From JAVVEG01 sp041751425 (GTDB taxonomy: Bacteria; Pseudomonadota; Gammaproteobacteria; Pseudomonadales; Pseudohongiellaceae), in contig JBGSXL010000007.1 of assembly GCA_041751425.1 (NCBI GenBank), forward strand, positions 62,001-126,000: a DNA stretch of 64,000 bases, given 5' to 3'. Of this stretch, positions 42,865 to 51,676 are shown one piece after another (the first letter of the stretch is position 1; every line of letters begins with the position of its first letter). Below the pieces are notes generated by a model. That model had not been told where the DNA came from. It searched no databases and saw only the letters and a list, made by a program, of their open reading frames with translations. The position numbers and the translations under genes are program-made.

Positions 42865-44778
42865 TCACACATGAATCGGACATTTCGATTTTATGAACTC
42901 AAGCATCGGTCTGAAAACTTCGAAGCAAGCAGCGTCAAGCGTGGGCACAACTTCCTTCGCAAATGCTGTCTTCACTCCGTCTGATCTGAAGATAATCTTT
43001 TTGCCGCCGACGCAAGGTTCGTCCACGTAATAATCTTTGGTTCCTTTAACCCCATAAAACAAGTGTTCTATCTCACAGCAAGAGTCGCCGCCAAAGGTTT
43101 CACCTGTAGCGGGGTTGCGAAAAACTTGCTTTTGTATGTCAGCGTTAACAGGCACGGGCAGCATCAAAGCGTAAGATTCTCCCTCCGCCCATTTCTTGAT
43201 CATTCCTTTTAATGGGTCTGTTTCGCTGATGGTGCCGTTCAATCCGTTCCACTGGTCATAGGCTTTGTCAAAATCGAACAAAGCAAAAATCGGTAATCCT
43301 CCCATCTCGGCATGAATACGGTGGTCGGTCAGCAACTGCTTGATATAAGTGCTACTGAAGGCATAAAACGGGATGAAAGGGATCTCAACATCATAGAGCT
43401 TGTACCAAGCCTCTTTGAGAATAACCGGATCGGTGCTGCCTTCGGTAAACAGAACCGGTTTGTTCTCAATCTGGATGACGTTGATGATGCTGAGTAATTG
43501 GTCCTGCTCAGAATATTTGATGAGATCGGCACTCAATTTCTTGATAGCAACCGCCTTGGGCAGGTCATAGCAATTAGCTTGATTTCCCTTGATGTCGAAA
43601 AATTTGATTATCTTTTTGTTATGCGGAATCAACGTCACCGCGCTATGGCTACTCATCAGCACATGATTGTTTTTAGTGGTGGCGTCGGTGATCTCAAAAA
43701 CTTGTTTGAGAAAGTCGAACTGCCATTCTGGGTGAAGGAAGGAGTCTGGTTCATCGAGCAGGGTGATACAGTTGCGGTCTTTGAAAAGCTCAACTATCGA
43801 GTAGATGTAAACAGACTGGAACTGACCATCACTGAAGTGGGCAATGGTAGCTTCTACGCCGCTAACGAGTTGTAAGGGGATGGTGATCTCAGCCAACATC
43901 CCCAATGTCTTCAGGTTGTCGAACTGGCGGAACAGATTCTGCTGGCTGAGATCGGCGAATTCCTGTTGGATTTTGACAATATCAAGATAGGCAATGTAGC
44001 GGTCCTCAGAACGAAAATATCCCTCGTTGACTGTAATCCCTCCCGGAGCTTGGACAACGCATTTAGAAAGTCTGTCAAGGAAGACTTTAGTAATGCCTGC
44101 AGACTTCCAAAAGCGGTCGCTCTCATCATTGTTTTCTATGTCGAAATCGGTGCTTTTTGAACCTTTCGCATATTCCGGCCGATCAAAGACAATTTTTACT
44201 ACTGGCTCAGTTCGCTCGTTCGTGCCGGGTTTAGGCAACCCCATTTGATCGATACCAAGCTTCTCGCAGATGAACTGCCGTGCTTTGCAAGTGTCTGGCT
44301 GCATGAGCATCACGGCCAACAGCAGTTCTTTGTATTCCGGACCGATACCTAGAAAAAAGCGGGTTTCGTCAAAATCTGCGCGTTTTATACGTTTGCGGAA
44401 AGTCTCTTCGTACTGCTCGACCAGCTTTGCCACGGTGTTGTTGTGGCCAGAGTAGTAGATCAACACATTATCTAGAAGTGGCGTCTTGCCTATGGTTTTT
44501 CGTTCTTGGCCATTTATTGTCAGCTTTTCCGAATTCCAGCCGATCTCAGTGGCCTTGCCATCGATCTCGAAACCGATGCGATAATTGAAGTCACAAGAAA
44601 ATTTATCGCGGTCGAATTCGACGATATGACGGAATATTTCGATAATAGCCTCAAACAAATTAGATTTACCGGTGCCGTTTTTGCCAACAAAGACATCAAT
44701 AAAACTGCTACCGTCGAAGTTCAGTGAAAAATCCCGAAGGTTCTTATAGTTGCCGATATAAAGCGATGTCAGGCGCAT
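42865..44778 (-). CDS. OLD-like AAA ATPase with C-terminal TOPRIM-like domain
   Basis: The 637-residue protein has an ABC/SMC-like ATPase: Walker A GKNGTGKS (32-39), a signature-like HFSDGQFQ (near 315), Walker B ITLLDEPDSF (near 338) and the H-loop SSHS. The C-terminal part has a TOPRIM pattern: E446 in LFTEGSTD and the DxD at 502-504 (FDFD). This resembles OLD-family nucleases and defence ATPases such as those of Gabija or PARIS. It starts nine bases after hsdS and is followed by the GHKL gene. I infer that this ATPase and the GHKL protein form an added defence module. Confidence 0.83.
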   Translation of the reverse strand: MRLTSLYIGNYKNLRDFSLNFDGSSFIDVFVGKNGTGKSNLFEAIIEIFRHIVEFDRDKFSCDFNYRIGFEIDGKATEIGWNSEKLTINGQERKTIGKTPLLDNVLIYYSGHNNTVAKLVEQYEETFRKRIKRADFDETRFFLGIGPEYKELLLAVMLMQPDTCKARQFICEKLGIDQMGLPKPGTNERTEPVVKIVFDRPEYAKGSKSTDFDIENNDESDRFWKSAGITKVFLDRLSKCVVQAPGGITVNEGYFRSEDRYIAYLDIVKIQQEFADLSQQNLFRQFDNLKTLGMLAEITIPLQLVSGVEATIAHFSDGQFQSVYIYSIVELFKDRNCITLLDEPDSFLHPEWQFDFLKQVFEITDATTKNNHVLMSSHSAVTLIPHNKKIIKFFDIKGNQANCYDLPKAVAIKKLSADLIKYSEQDQLLSIINVIQIENKPVLFTEGSTDPVILKEAWYKLYDVEIPFIPFYAFSSTYIKQLLTDHRIHAEMGGLPIFALFDFDKAYDQWNGLNGTISETDPLKGMIKKWAEGESYALMLPVPVNADIQKQVFRNPATGETFGGDSCCEIEHLFYGVKGTKDYYVDEPCVGGKKIIFRSDGVKTAFAKEVVPTLDAACFEVFRPMLEFIKSKCPIHV

Positions 44779-44787
44779 GGCATCCCT

Positions 44788-46503
44788 CTACACCTGAGCC
44801 ATCACGGCGCTAAGAAGCTTGGTTTGTTTGCCGGTGGCGGAATTGATGCGCTGGTCGAGCATGTTGCACAGGGCCATCAATTTGTCGACACGGGCGACAA
44901 TACGATGTTGTTCGGGGAGCGGTGGAAGTGGAACAGGTAATTCTGCCATAACTTGACGGCTCACGTTTTTCATCGAACTGCTGGTTCCTGATGCATTTGA
45001 TATATAGTACGTGCGTGAGAAATCCGTACCGTTTACGAAATTGACGAAGTATTTGCTGATCTGATTGGATAACGCAAAGCGAACGATTTTGTCGCTCATC
45101 ATCAATTTCTCTGGCGTATCCTCTACGATGACACTTCTTGCAACAAGCTCATCGGTGTTCGCTCGCGAAAGGAGGAAATCTCCCGCTTTAACTTCGCATT
45201 CAGGACGAGGTGCTTTATCTGAAGGCAACGCTTTATTCTCATTTGGATTATACTGCCCCCAAGAAACAGCACTTACCTTTAATACCCCCCATTTCCCGGT
45301 GGAGCGTTGTTCCGGCAGACATTGTGGGCTCCATCCTGAATCATTTGTAAGTGAAATATCTCCTAATCTCACCCACTCCCACCCGCGTGGTAGTTCGGAA
45401 GGAGTCCCCATTGGCTTGATGGGCGGAAGCGGATTGGGTTTTTTGATTTTCCCAGCTTTCACTAACCGATGCTTTTCGGCTTCAATTTCTTTCAGCAATT
45501 CGCTAGCAGGAGGGTCGTTAGGGTCTTGGGGGATGAGGCGTCCCATGACGGCAAGTTGGAGGATGGCTTTGCGTAATTCGGCGACGTTTTCTTTGACAGT
45601 GTAGAGTTCGCCGAAGTGTTGTTGGATGAAATTCCAGGCTGAGCCGTTCGGGGCATCGAGCAGTTGTCTAATTGCGGCAGTGTGGACGGCCTGGCGTTGA
45701 GTTTCTCGTGCTTTGCGTAGTTTTTCCAGCTCGTCGCAGCGGGCCATCAGCTGTTCGATGCGGGTGACGATGCGGTTTTGCTCTTGAATTGGCGGCAATG
45801 GAAAAGGTTGTTCGGTGAAGTACGGAGTTGGCACACGCTTCTGACCAGCGGAACCAGTCATTCGAGGGATGGCTCTGGATATGTAATGGGGATTTTTCAA
45901 GTAATACAGCAGAAACTTCGGCGAAACAGCGGAGAAAGCATTTCGGAAAATGTGAAGCTCTGTCGTTCCCGCACCGACCCCATTGGGTAAGCCTGAAAAC
46001 ACGCAAGACTTCGCATTCTCAAAACAAGGGGTTATCTTCGCCATGCCCACGTCACCATCGGCAAAGTGAGTATAGCCCTTCCTGATTTCACCCCAAGTGC
46101 GCTCTTCGAATTTGTGATTCTCGGAATAACCCTCAGGGATTAGCGGCATTGGAACGAATCCAGCCGGCTTGATGTCATCGGCATCGTTGCGGGGATTAAT
46201 GATCCCGATTTCACCTAATCTGACCCATTCCCACCCTTGTGGCAGTTCGTGCGGAACTTCCTCTGGCTTAATCGGCGGCAGTGGTTTTGGCTGTTTAATT
46301 TGCTTTGATTTAACTAGTCGATTTTTCTCGGTTTCGATTTTTTTCAGCAATTTCGACGCAGGCGGATCATTCGGGCCCTGCTCCACCAGTTTGCCTTGCA
46401 TCGCCAATGTCAGAATCAGTTCGCGCAGCTTGGCGATACCGTTGGGTGTGGCAAAAGCAGTATCGAAGTACTTCTCCAACAATTGGCGAGTAGCCTCTGT
46501 CAT
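44788..46503 (-). CDS. hsdS: Type I restriction-modification specificity subunit HsdS
   Basis: The 571-residue protein has two target-recognition domains separated by helical repeats. The conserved block WEWVRLGEIGIIN occurs at residues near 95 and again as WEWVRLGDISLTN near 385, each after DPPAS.LLK.IE.EK.RLVK. It chooses the DNA site for HsdM and HsdR. ATG 46503 overlaps the hsdM stop as ATGA, so I prefer it to a longer frame with six more residues. The recognised sequence cannot be read from the protein. Confidence 0.92.
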   Translation of the reverse strand: MTEATRQLLEKYFDTAFATPNGIAKLRELILTLAMQGKLVEQGPNDPPASKLLKKIETEKNRLVKSKQIKQPKPLPPIKPEEVPHELPQGWEWVRLGEIGIINPRNDADDIKPAGFVPMPLIPEGYSENHKFEERTWGEIRKGYTHFADGDVGMAKITPCFENAKSCVFSGLPNGVGAGTTELHIFRNAFSAVSPKFLLYYLKNPHYISRAIPRMTGSAGQKRVPTPYFTEQPFPLPPIQEQNRIVTRIEQLMARCDELEKLRKARETQRQAVHTAAIRQLLDAPNGSAWNFIQQHFGELYTVKENVAELRKAILQLAVMGRLIPQDPNDPPASELLKEIEAEKHRLVKAGKIKKPNPLPPIKPMGTPSELPRGWEWVRLGDISLTNDSGWSPQCLPEQRSTGKWGVLKVSAVSWGQYNPNENKALPSDKAPRPECEVKAGDFLLSRANTDELVARSVIVEDTPEKLMMSDKIVRFALSNQISKYFVNFVNGTDFSRTYYISNASGTSSSMKNVSRQVMAELPVPLPPLPEQHRIVARVDKLMALCNMLDQRINSATGKQTKLLSAVMAQV

Positions 46504-47966
46504 GCCTTGCCCCCCAGGCATGTCATCAATTCGTTTTTCAATGCCTGCTGTGCGGCTTCAAGCTGCTTGACGATCAGTTGATACTCCGCCATCAGTTCTT
46601 CCGGATCGCGGTGGTTCACATCTAATTCGTGCGGATTTTTGCAATCCAGATTGTAGTTGCGTTCTACCAATGCCTTTGCGCTTATCTTCCAGGCATGTTC
46701 AGAGGTCTTGCGGCTTTTACGGCTTGCGCCTCCCCACCATTTCTTTTCCAGATCAAACTCGCCAATGGTCAGCGGTTTGGAGCGCGAATAGGACTTGTAG
46801 CCCTCCGGATAGGGGTGTTGGAAGAACCAGACGTCTTTGGTCGGGCCATTTTTTTCGAAAAACAGGACATTGGTGGCAATGCTGGTGTACGGGCTGAACA
46901 CCCCTTTGGGCAGGCGCACGATGGTGTGTAGGTTAAACTCTTCCAGCAACTCACGTTTTAGCGTTGTTTTCACGCCTTCACCGAACAGAAAACCATCCGG
47001 AAGTACCAAACCAGCCCGACCTGTGTTGTGTTTCAGCAGGTGCATGATCAGCGCCATAAATAGTTCGGCAGTTTCACGCGTCTGGTATTTCTTGAGAAAA
47101 TTCTTTTCGATGCCATCCTCTTCCATGCCACCAAACGGTGGGTTGGTGATGATGACATCAACGCGATCTTTGGGGCCGTAGTCCTTCAACGGCCTGGCCA
47201 GAGTGTTGTCGTGGCGGATATTGCTGGGCACTTCAATGCCATGCAGCATCATATTGGTGATGGCGAGCATATGTGGCAGCGGCTTTTTTTCCACGCCATG
47301 AATGCTTTCCTGCATGCGTTTGTTGTCTTCCGGGGTTTTCACCTGCTGCTTCAGATGTTCGATGGTGCAGCTGAGAAAACCGCCCGTTCCACAGGCCGGA
47401 TCGAGTATTTTTTCGCCCAATTGCGGGTTAAGAATATCTACCATGAATTGAGTTACTGCGCGCGGCGTGTAGTATTCCCCGGCATTGCCGGCGGATTGCA
47501 AGTCAGAGAGGATTTTTTCGTAAATATCATTAAACAGATGCCGGTCAGTGGAAGAGTTGAAGTCAACGTCTTCTTCAATTGCGTTAATCACCTGACGCAA
47601 CAGCGTGCCGGATTTCATGTAGTTGTAGGCGTCTTCGAATACCGAGCCAACCACCCGGCCATGCGGCGGCACGCCTGCCTTGGTGGCCAGACTTTTCAGG
47701 GAAGGAAACAGGTCATTGTTGACGAAGTCGATCAGCTCTTCACCGGTAATTCCTTCCGGGTCTTTGGCCCAGTTGCTCCAGCGGAACCTGCTTTGCAGTG
47801 GAGACTTGTAGCCCTTGACGGTAAACATCCACTCCTGCTCCTTGTCGTCAAAGATTTTCAGAAACAACAGCCAGCAAAGCTGGCTGATACGTTGTGCGTC
47901 ACCATCAACGCCAACATCCTTCCACATAATGTTCTGAATGGTTTTAATAAGGGTACTGAGTGACAT
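46500..47966 (-). CDS. hsdM: Type I restriction-modification methyltransferase HsdM
   Basis: The 488-residue protein has the N-terminal HsdM helical domain, the AdoMet motif DPACGTGGFL (189-198) and the catalytic NPPFGG (275-280) of N6-adenine methyltransferases. It methylates the site chosen by HsdS to protect self DNA. AGGA precedes its ATG inside the hsdR end, three bases after the hsdR stop. All motifs are intact, so methylation should be active. Confidence 0.95.
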   Translation of the reverse strand: MSLSTLIKTIQNIMWKDVGVDGDAQRISQLCWLLFLKIFDDKEQEWMFTVKGYKSPLQSRFRWSNWAKDPEGITGEELIDFVNNDLFPSLKSLATKAGVPPHGRVVGSVFEDAYNYMKSGTLLRQVINAIEEDVDFNSSTDRHLFNDIYEKILSDLQSAGNAGEYYTPRAVTQFMVDILNPQLGEKILDPACGTGGFLSCTIEHLKQQVKTPEDNKRMQESIHGVEKKPLPHMLAITNMMLHGIEVPSNIRHDNTLARPLKDYGPKDRVDVIITNPPFGGMEEDGIEKNFLKKYQTRETAELFMALIMHLLKHNTGRAGLVLPDGFLFGEGVKTTLKRELLEEFNLHTIVRLPKGVFSPYTSIATNVLFFEKNGPTKDVWFFQHPYPEGYKSYSRSKPLTIGEFDLEKKWWGGASRKSRKTSEHAWKISAKALVERNYNLDCKNPHELDVNHRDPEELMAEYQLIVKQLEAAQQALKNELMTCLGGKA

Positions 47967-47969
47967 GCG

Positions 47970-50366
47970 TTATTCCTGTATTGATGCGTAAATAGCCCGT
48001 TCGAGTTCGTGAACGGCTTGTTGGTATTGATCTTTACCGCCAAAGGCCCGGAGCAGCTCAAGCGGTGTGCCAAGCTGGCTGAACGGCGCAATGGTGAGCA
48101 CCTGCGGTTCTTCGATGGCAGCCACGCCTTCGTCGGCATATTTGTCTAGCAAAGCCTGTAGTACCTGCTGAGCCTGTTCACCGTATTTACTGAAGTAATT
48201 GCGTTTCTTGACCTGCTCCGCGCGCTCCTCGCGTGTCAATGGGGGTTGATCCCAGGCTACGTGGCACAGCAGATCAAAGGGGCCAAATGTCTTTCCCGAT
48301 TGTTTGCCGACCTCAACGGCCAGCGCATCAAAAAACACGCCTTGTTCTGCCAGTTCATCGATGATCGCCTGTTTTTTATCGGCCTGGTTCCATTTGCGCA
48401 GAAAATCATCCAGCGAGGCAAACTCCTGTGCCATGATTTTGCGGGTGTAATCTTTCAAGGATTCAGTGATCAGCTTGCCATTGGCGTCGAAGTATTGAAC
48501 ACGCTCAGCAACCACTTTTACTGCTACATTAGAAACGACGTAGCGACGCACCCATCTCTCATCCCCGCCGGGCTCTGATAATTCATCCCATGCGTTTTCG
48601 GTTCCATCTGGATAGGAGACACCTTCCTGCTCAGCGCGCTCAGCCATGTCGTCAACCTGCTCATCGGGTGGTACGGGAGATTGATCGCCAGTTGGTTCGT
48701 AGATTTGTACGGGGTCACCATCAAAATCCGGGTCAGCAAACAGTTCCGTGGCTTTTTTGAAATCGAGAATGGTGAAATAGAATTTATTAAAATCCTCGTT
48801 GATGCGGGTGCCGCGACCAATAATCTGTTTGAATTCCGTCATCGACTGAATGCGTTGATCGAGTACGATCAGTTTGCATGTTTGCGCATCTACACCTGTG
48901 GTCATCAACTTTGATGTTGTCGCGATGACGGGATAGGTACTTTCAGGGAAAATGAAATTGTCCAGCTCAAGTTTGCCTTCTTCATTGTCACCGGTAATAC
49001 GCATCACATATTTGCTGTTCTGTGCCACCAGATCGGCATTTTCATTGACCAGTGCCTGGCGCATGCGCTCTGCATGGTCGATGTTGTCACAGAAGACGAT
49101 GGTCTTGTCGAAGCGGTTGGTGGCTTTCAGGAAGTCGCTGATTTTTTTGGCCACTAGATGGGTGCGTTTTTCCAGCACCAGCGTGCGGTCGAAGTCGCGT
49201 TGGTTGTAAATGCGGTCCTCAATTTCCTCGCCGTATTTGTCCCTCATACCCTTGTCGGGGCGCCAACCTTCGAGATCCCTGTCCAGATCGATACGAACCA
49301 CTTTGTAAGGCGCAAGAAAGCCATCTTCTATACCTTGACGCAAGGAGTAGGTGTAAATGGGTTCGCCAAAGTAGTCGATGTTGGAAACCGTTTTAGTTTC
49401 TCTAGGTGTTGCGGTAAGGCCGATCTGTGTGGCTGTGCTAAAATACTCCAGAATTTCCCGCCAGGCGGAATCAGCCGCGGCGCTGCCACGATGGCATTCG
49501 TCAATCACGATCAGATCAAAAAAATCCGGGCTGAATTGCTTGTAAATATTCTGCTCTTCCTCAGTGCCCGTCACGGCCTGATAGAGCGAGAGGTAAATTT
49601 CATAGGACTTGTTGGCCTGCCGTTTCTGAATCTTGGTCATGGCCGGGCCGAACGGCTTGAAGTCATTGGTCATGGTCTGATCGACCAGAATGTTGCGATC
49701 GGCCAGAAACAGGATGCGTTTTTTGGCGCGCGACTTCCATAACCGCCAGATGATCTGGAAGGCGGTGTAGGTTTTGCCGGTACCAGTGGCCATCACCAGC
49801 AAAATACGCTGTTGCCCTTTGGCAATGGCTTCGATGGTTTTGTTGATGGCGAGCAGTTGGTAATAGCGCGGTGACTTGTTGCTGCCATCACTGTAATAAT
49901 CCTGCGTGACAAGCGCCTGTTGTTGAGTCGTCAGACCTTGATGTTCCGCCCACCACTGCCATAGTGTTTCAGAACTTGGGAATTCATCCAGACCAATCTC
50001 ACGTTCAATCACACCATCTTTGGCGATTTTGTTGTGAAACAAAAAACCGTCGCCGTTGCTGCTGAATACGAAAGGAACCTGTAACAGGTCGGCATACCCC
50101 AAAGCCTGCTGCATACCATCGCCCATTGTGTGCGTGTTGTCTTTTGCCTCAATGACAGCAATAGGTAGGTTGGGTTTGTGGAACAACACATAATCAGCGC
50201 GTTTGTGCTTGGCGCGGGTATGCAGTTTGCCGCGAACGATGACACGGCCTTTGGTGAGAGACAGCTCTTCGCGTATCTGGGTGGTGATGTCCCAGCCGGC
50301 AAGCTCAAGCGCCGGATTTATGAATTTGGTACAGATGTCCCGTTCGGAGAGTTGCTTTTTATTCAT
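47970..50366 (-). CDS. hsdR: Type I restriction endonuclease subunit HsdR
   Basis: The 798-residue protein has an N-terminal PD-(D/E)XK nuclease (Asp58 in KRADYVLF, then VIEAK with E73 and K75), the motor motifs MATGTGKT (192-199), DECH (289-292) and LTATP, and helicase motif VI (QIIGRGTR). It translocates and cuts unmodified DNA. Gene order hsdR-hsdM-hsdS makes it first in the array. I use ATG 50366 (MNKKQLSERDI), which fits the family; the frame is open for 23 more codons. The upstream 345 bp hold promoter space and repeat X. Confidence 0.94.
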   Translation of the reverse strand: MNKKQLSERDICTKFINPALELAGWDITTQIREELSLTKGRVIVRGKLHTRAKHKRADYVLFHKPNLPIAVIEAKDNTHTMGDGMQQALGYADLLQVPFVFSSNGDGFLFHNKIAKDGVIEREIGLDEFPSSETLWQWWAEHQGLTTQQQALVTQDYYSDGSNKSPRYYQLLAINKTIEAIAKGQQRILLVMATGTGKTYTAFQIIWRLWKSRAKKRILFLADRNILVDQTMTNDFKPFGPAMTKIQKRQANKSYEIYLSLYQAVTGTEEEQNIYKQFSPDFFDLIVIDECHRGSAAADSAWREILEYFSTATQIGLTATPRETKTVSNIDYFGEPIYTYSLRQGIEDGFLAPYKVVRIDLDRDLEGWRPDKGMRDKYGEEIEDRIYNQRDFDRTLVLEKRTHLVAKKISDFLKATNRFDKTIVFCDNIDHAERMRQALVNENADLVAQNSKYVMRITGDNEEGKLELDNFIFPESTYPVIATTSKLMTTGVDAQTCKLIVLDQRIQSMTEFKQIIGRGTRINEDFNKFYFTILDFKKATELFADPDFDGDPVQIYEPTGDQSPVPPDEQVDDMAERAEQEGVSYPDGTENAWDELSEPGGDERWVRRYVVSNVAVKVVAERVQYFDANGKLITESLKDYTRKIMAQEFASLDDFLRKWNQADKKQAIIDELAEQGVFFDALAVEVGKQSGKTFGPFDLLCHVAWDQPPLTREERAEQVKKRNYFSKYGEQAQQVLQALLDKYADEGVAAIEEPQVLTIAPFSQLGTPLELLRAFGGKDQYQQAVHELERAIYASIQE

Positions 50367-50550
50367 TTTGGTGGGATCTCTCGTCCCATTTCTCGAAACA
50401 TTGTTGCAGTTCCGCATCGAGCCGGCTATCGGCACGCTGTTCAGAAGTCTGGTTTATGCCCGACATGGTCTCAGTGGTCCATTCTGAACTTGCGTTGTAA
50501 TTGTTGTCAGGGAATGTACATCAAAGCGACTTATAAACCAATGCAGTGTC

Positions 50551-50592
50551 CATTTATTGGTTGTACAAGCGTCCAATTGCATGTTGGTAAGC
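50551..50592. repeat. Repeat X: CAAGCGTCCAATTG-type element upstream of hsdR
   Basis: CATTTATTGGTTGTACAAGC continues into GTCCAATTGCATGTTGG. It aligns with repeat Y at 53873 over 29 bases with four mismatches, in the same orientation. The rest of the 50367-50711 space shows no gene. The repeated GTCCANTTGNATG unit looks like binding repeats at a transposon end, but this is only an impression. Confidence 0.7.
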
Positions 50593-50711
50593 AGGAGTGG
50601 TTGTTATCTTGGGTATTTATCAAATCAAACTGACGAGGAAAAGAGTGGCCTCTTCAAATGCCATACTCAAAGGGGTGAAGTTATAAACTGAAGCTATATG
50701 ACAAGCGACTT

Positions 50712-51389
50712 TCAAGGCCAACGAATCAGTTCCAACTCCTTTAAGCGCAAGGCCATCGCGAGATCTGAAACACGGAATATTTGAGCAAGTGAATTAAAAT
50801 GAATTCCACCGAATGAACGGCAATTAGCAACAGCAAGTTCTCGAGCGAGTGAATCCTGATCCGCGAAAGTAAGCGATTGATGATCGTGAGGGGAAAGGTG
50901 AAATGCGACGGTATCGTCGATAGACAACGGGATTTTGGTCTGGAAAAGTTGAGTAAAATAGTGCGCTAATAACTGTGGAGGCATCAATAAGCACGCTGCG
51001 TAGTAATCAGCTTCTCGTTCCAAGGGGGGTCTTGCCTCTAAAGTTAATCCGGCAATAGGCCGGTCCCTATGCATAACTTGGCCAGTATGAAGCTCCCAGT
51101 GCCCTATTTCATGAGCTGCGGTAAACCGGACAGTCGTTGGGGAAAACTCAGTAGATACAGCAATTCTATTAGCTTGGCGGTCTAGTAAGCCTGCAACCTT
51201 GAAGTTGGTGAATCGCGTATTGCCTAAACCAGGTAGTTCGTCGTATTGAATTCCAAGGATTTGAGCTACTGCCCATGGTTCGAGCATTTGTATTGGTTGC
51301 ACTGATTGATCGGGCCAAAGTAACTCCTTGGCCTGCCATAGCTCTTTATGCAGATCTTTTACTTTTGTTTGTATTTGCGCGCGATCCAT
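50712..51389 (-). CDS. ImmA/IrrE-family metallopeptidase
   Basis: The 225-residue protein has an intact zinc motif HEIGH (93-97) and the downstream Glu helix LEREADYYAACLLMP. No helix-turn-helix is fused. ImmA-type peptidases cleave repressors or antitoxins. I use ATG 51389 (MDRAQIQTKV) behind GGTGA; upstream codons are not protein-like. The usual XRE partner is not next to it on the same strand. A 14-bp inverted repeat just upstream looks like an operator, so a regulator gene may have been lost or be encoded elsewhere. Confidence 0.83.
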   Translation of the reverse strand: MDRAQIQTKVKDLHKELWQAKELLWPDQSVQPIQMLEPWAVAQILGIQYDELPGLGNTRFTNFKVAGLLDRQANRIAVSTEFSPTTVRFTAAHEIGHWELHTGQVMHRDRPIAGLTLEARPPLEREADYYAACLLMPPQLLAHYFTQLFQTKIPLSIDDTVAFHLSPHDHQSLTFADQDSLARELAVANCRSFGGIHFNSLAQIFRVSDLAMALRLKELELIRWP

Positions 51390-51397
51390 AACAAATT

Positions 51398-51442
51398 CAC
51401 CATATATAGTGCGAATTGAGACTGTATACACTATATATGGTG
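51398..51442. promoter_or_regulatory. Inverted repeat CACCATATATAGTG / CACTATATATGGTG
   Basis: Perfect 14-bp arms (51398-51411 and 51429-51442) are separated by 17 bp and lie directly upstream of the ImmA start. The TATATA core and placement fit an autoregulatory operator over the -10 and -35 region. A 24-codon open frame at 51519-51593 follows on the plus strand and is not recognisable. Confidence 0.65.
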
Positions 51443-51647
51443 TTTTAGGCAACCGATTCAAAAAATAAATGCACATAACAAAGCCGTCATATCGCCCGGA
51501 GGATTTGGGCGTCTACTCATGCCGTGCTTGACGATAGTGGGCATGAAGAATGGCGTGTCGCGCATCTTCGAAGAAGCGCGTGCTCACGGCTAGTCGGAAC
51601 TGCTGATTGCGGAGATCTCCTTGGTGGTTTGAAGCCGCCTTGCCCTC

Positions 51648-51653
51648 TATAAT
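51648..51653 (+). promoter_or_regulatory. Consensus -10 box of the XRE-ImmA/Fic unit
   Basis: A perfect TATAAT lies 24 bp before the ATG at 51677. No good -35 box is found at 17 bp, so an activator or an extended contact may be needed. Confidence 0.5.
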
Positions 51654-51676
51654 GTGTCACTATAAACGGAGTGATC

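Noticed and set aside
47211..47963. 250-codon frame opposite hsdM
   Set aside because: It is antisense to a well-conserved methyltransferase and shows no domain; long shadows are common opposite conserved genes.
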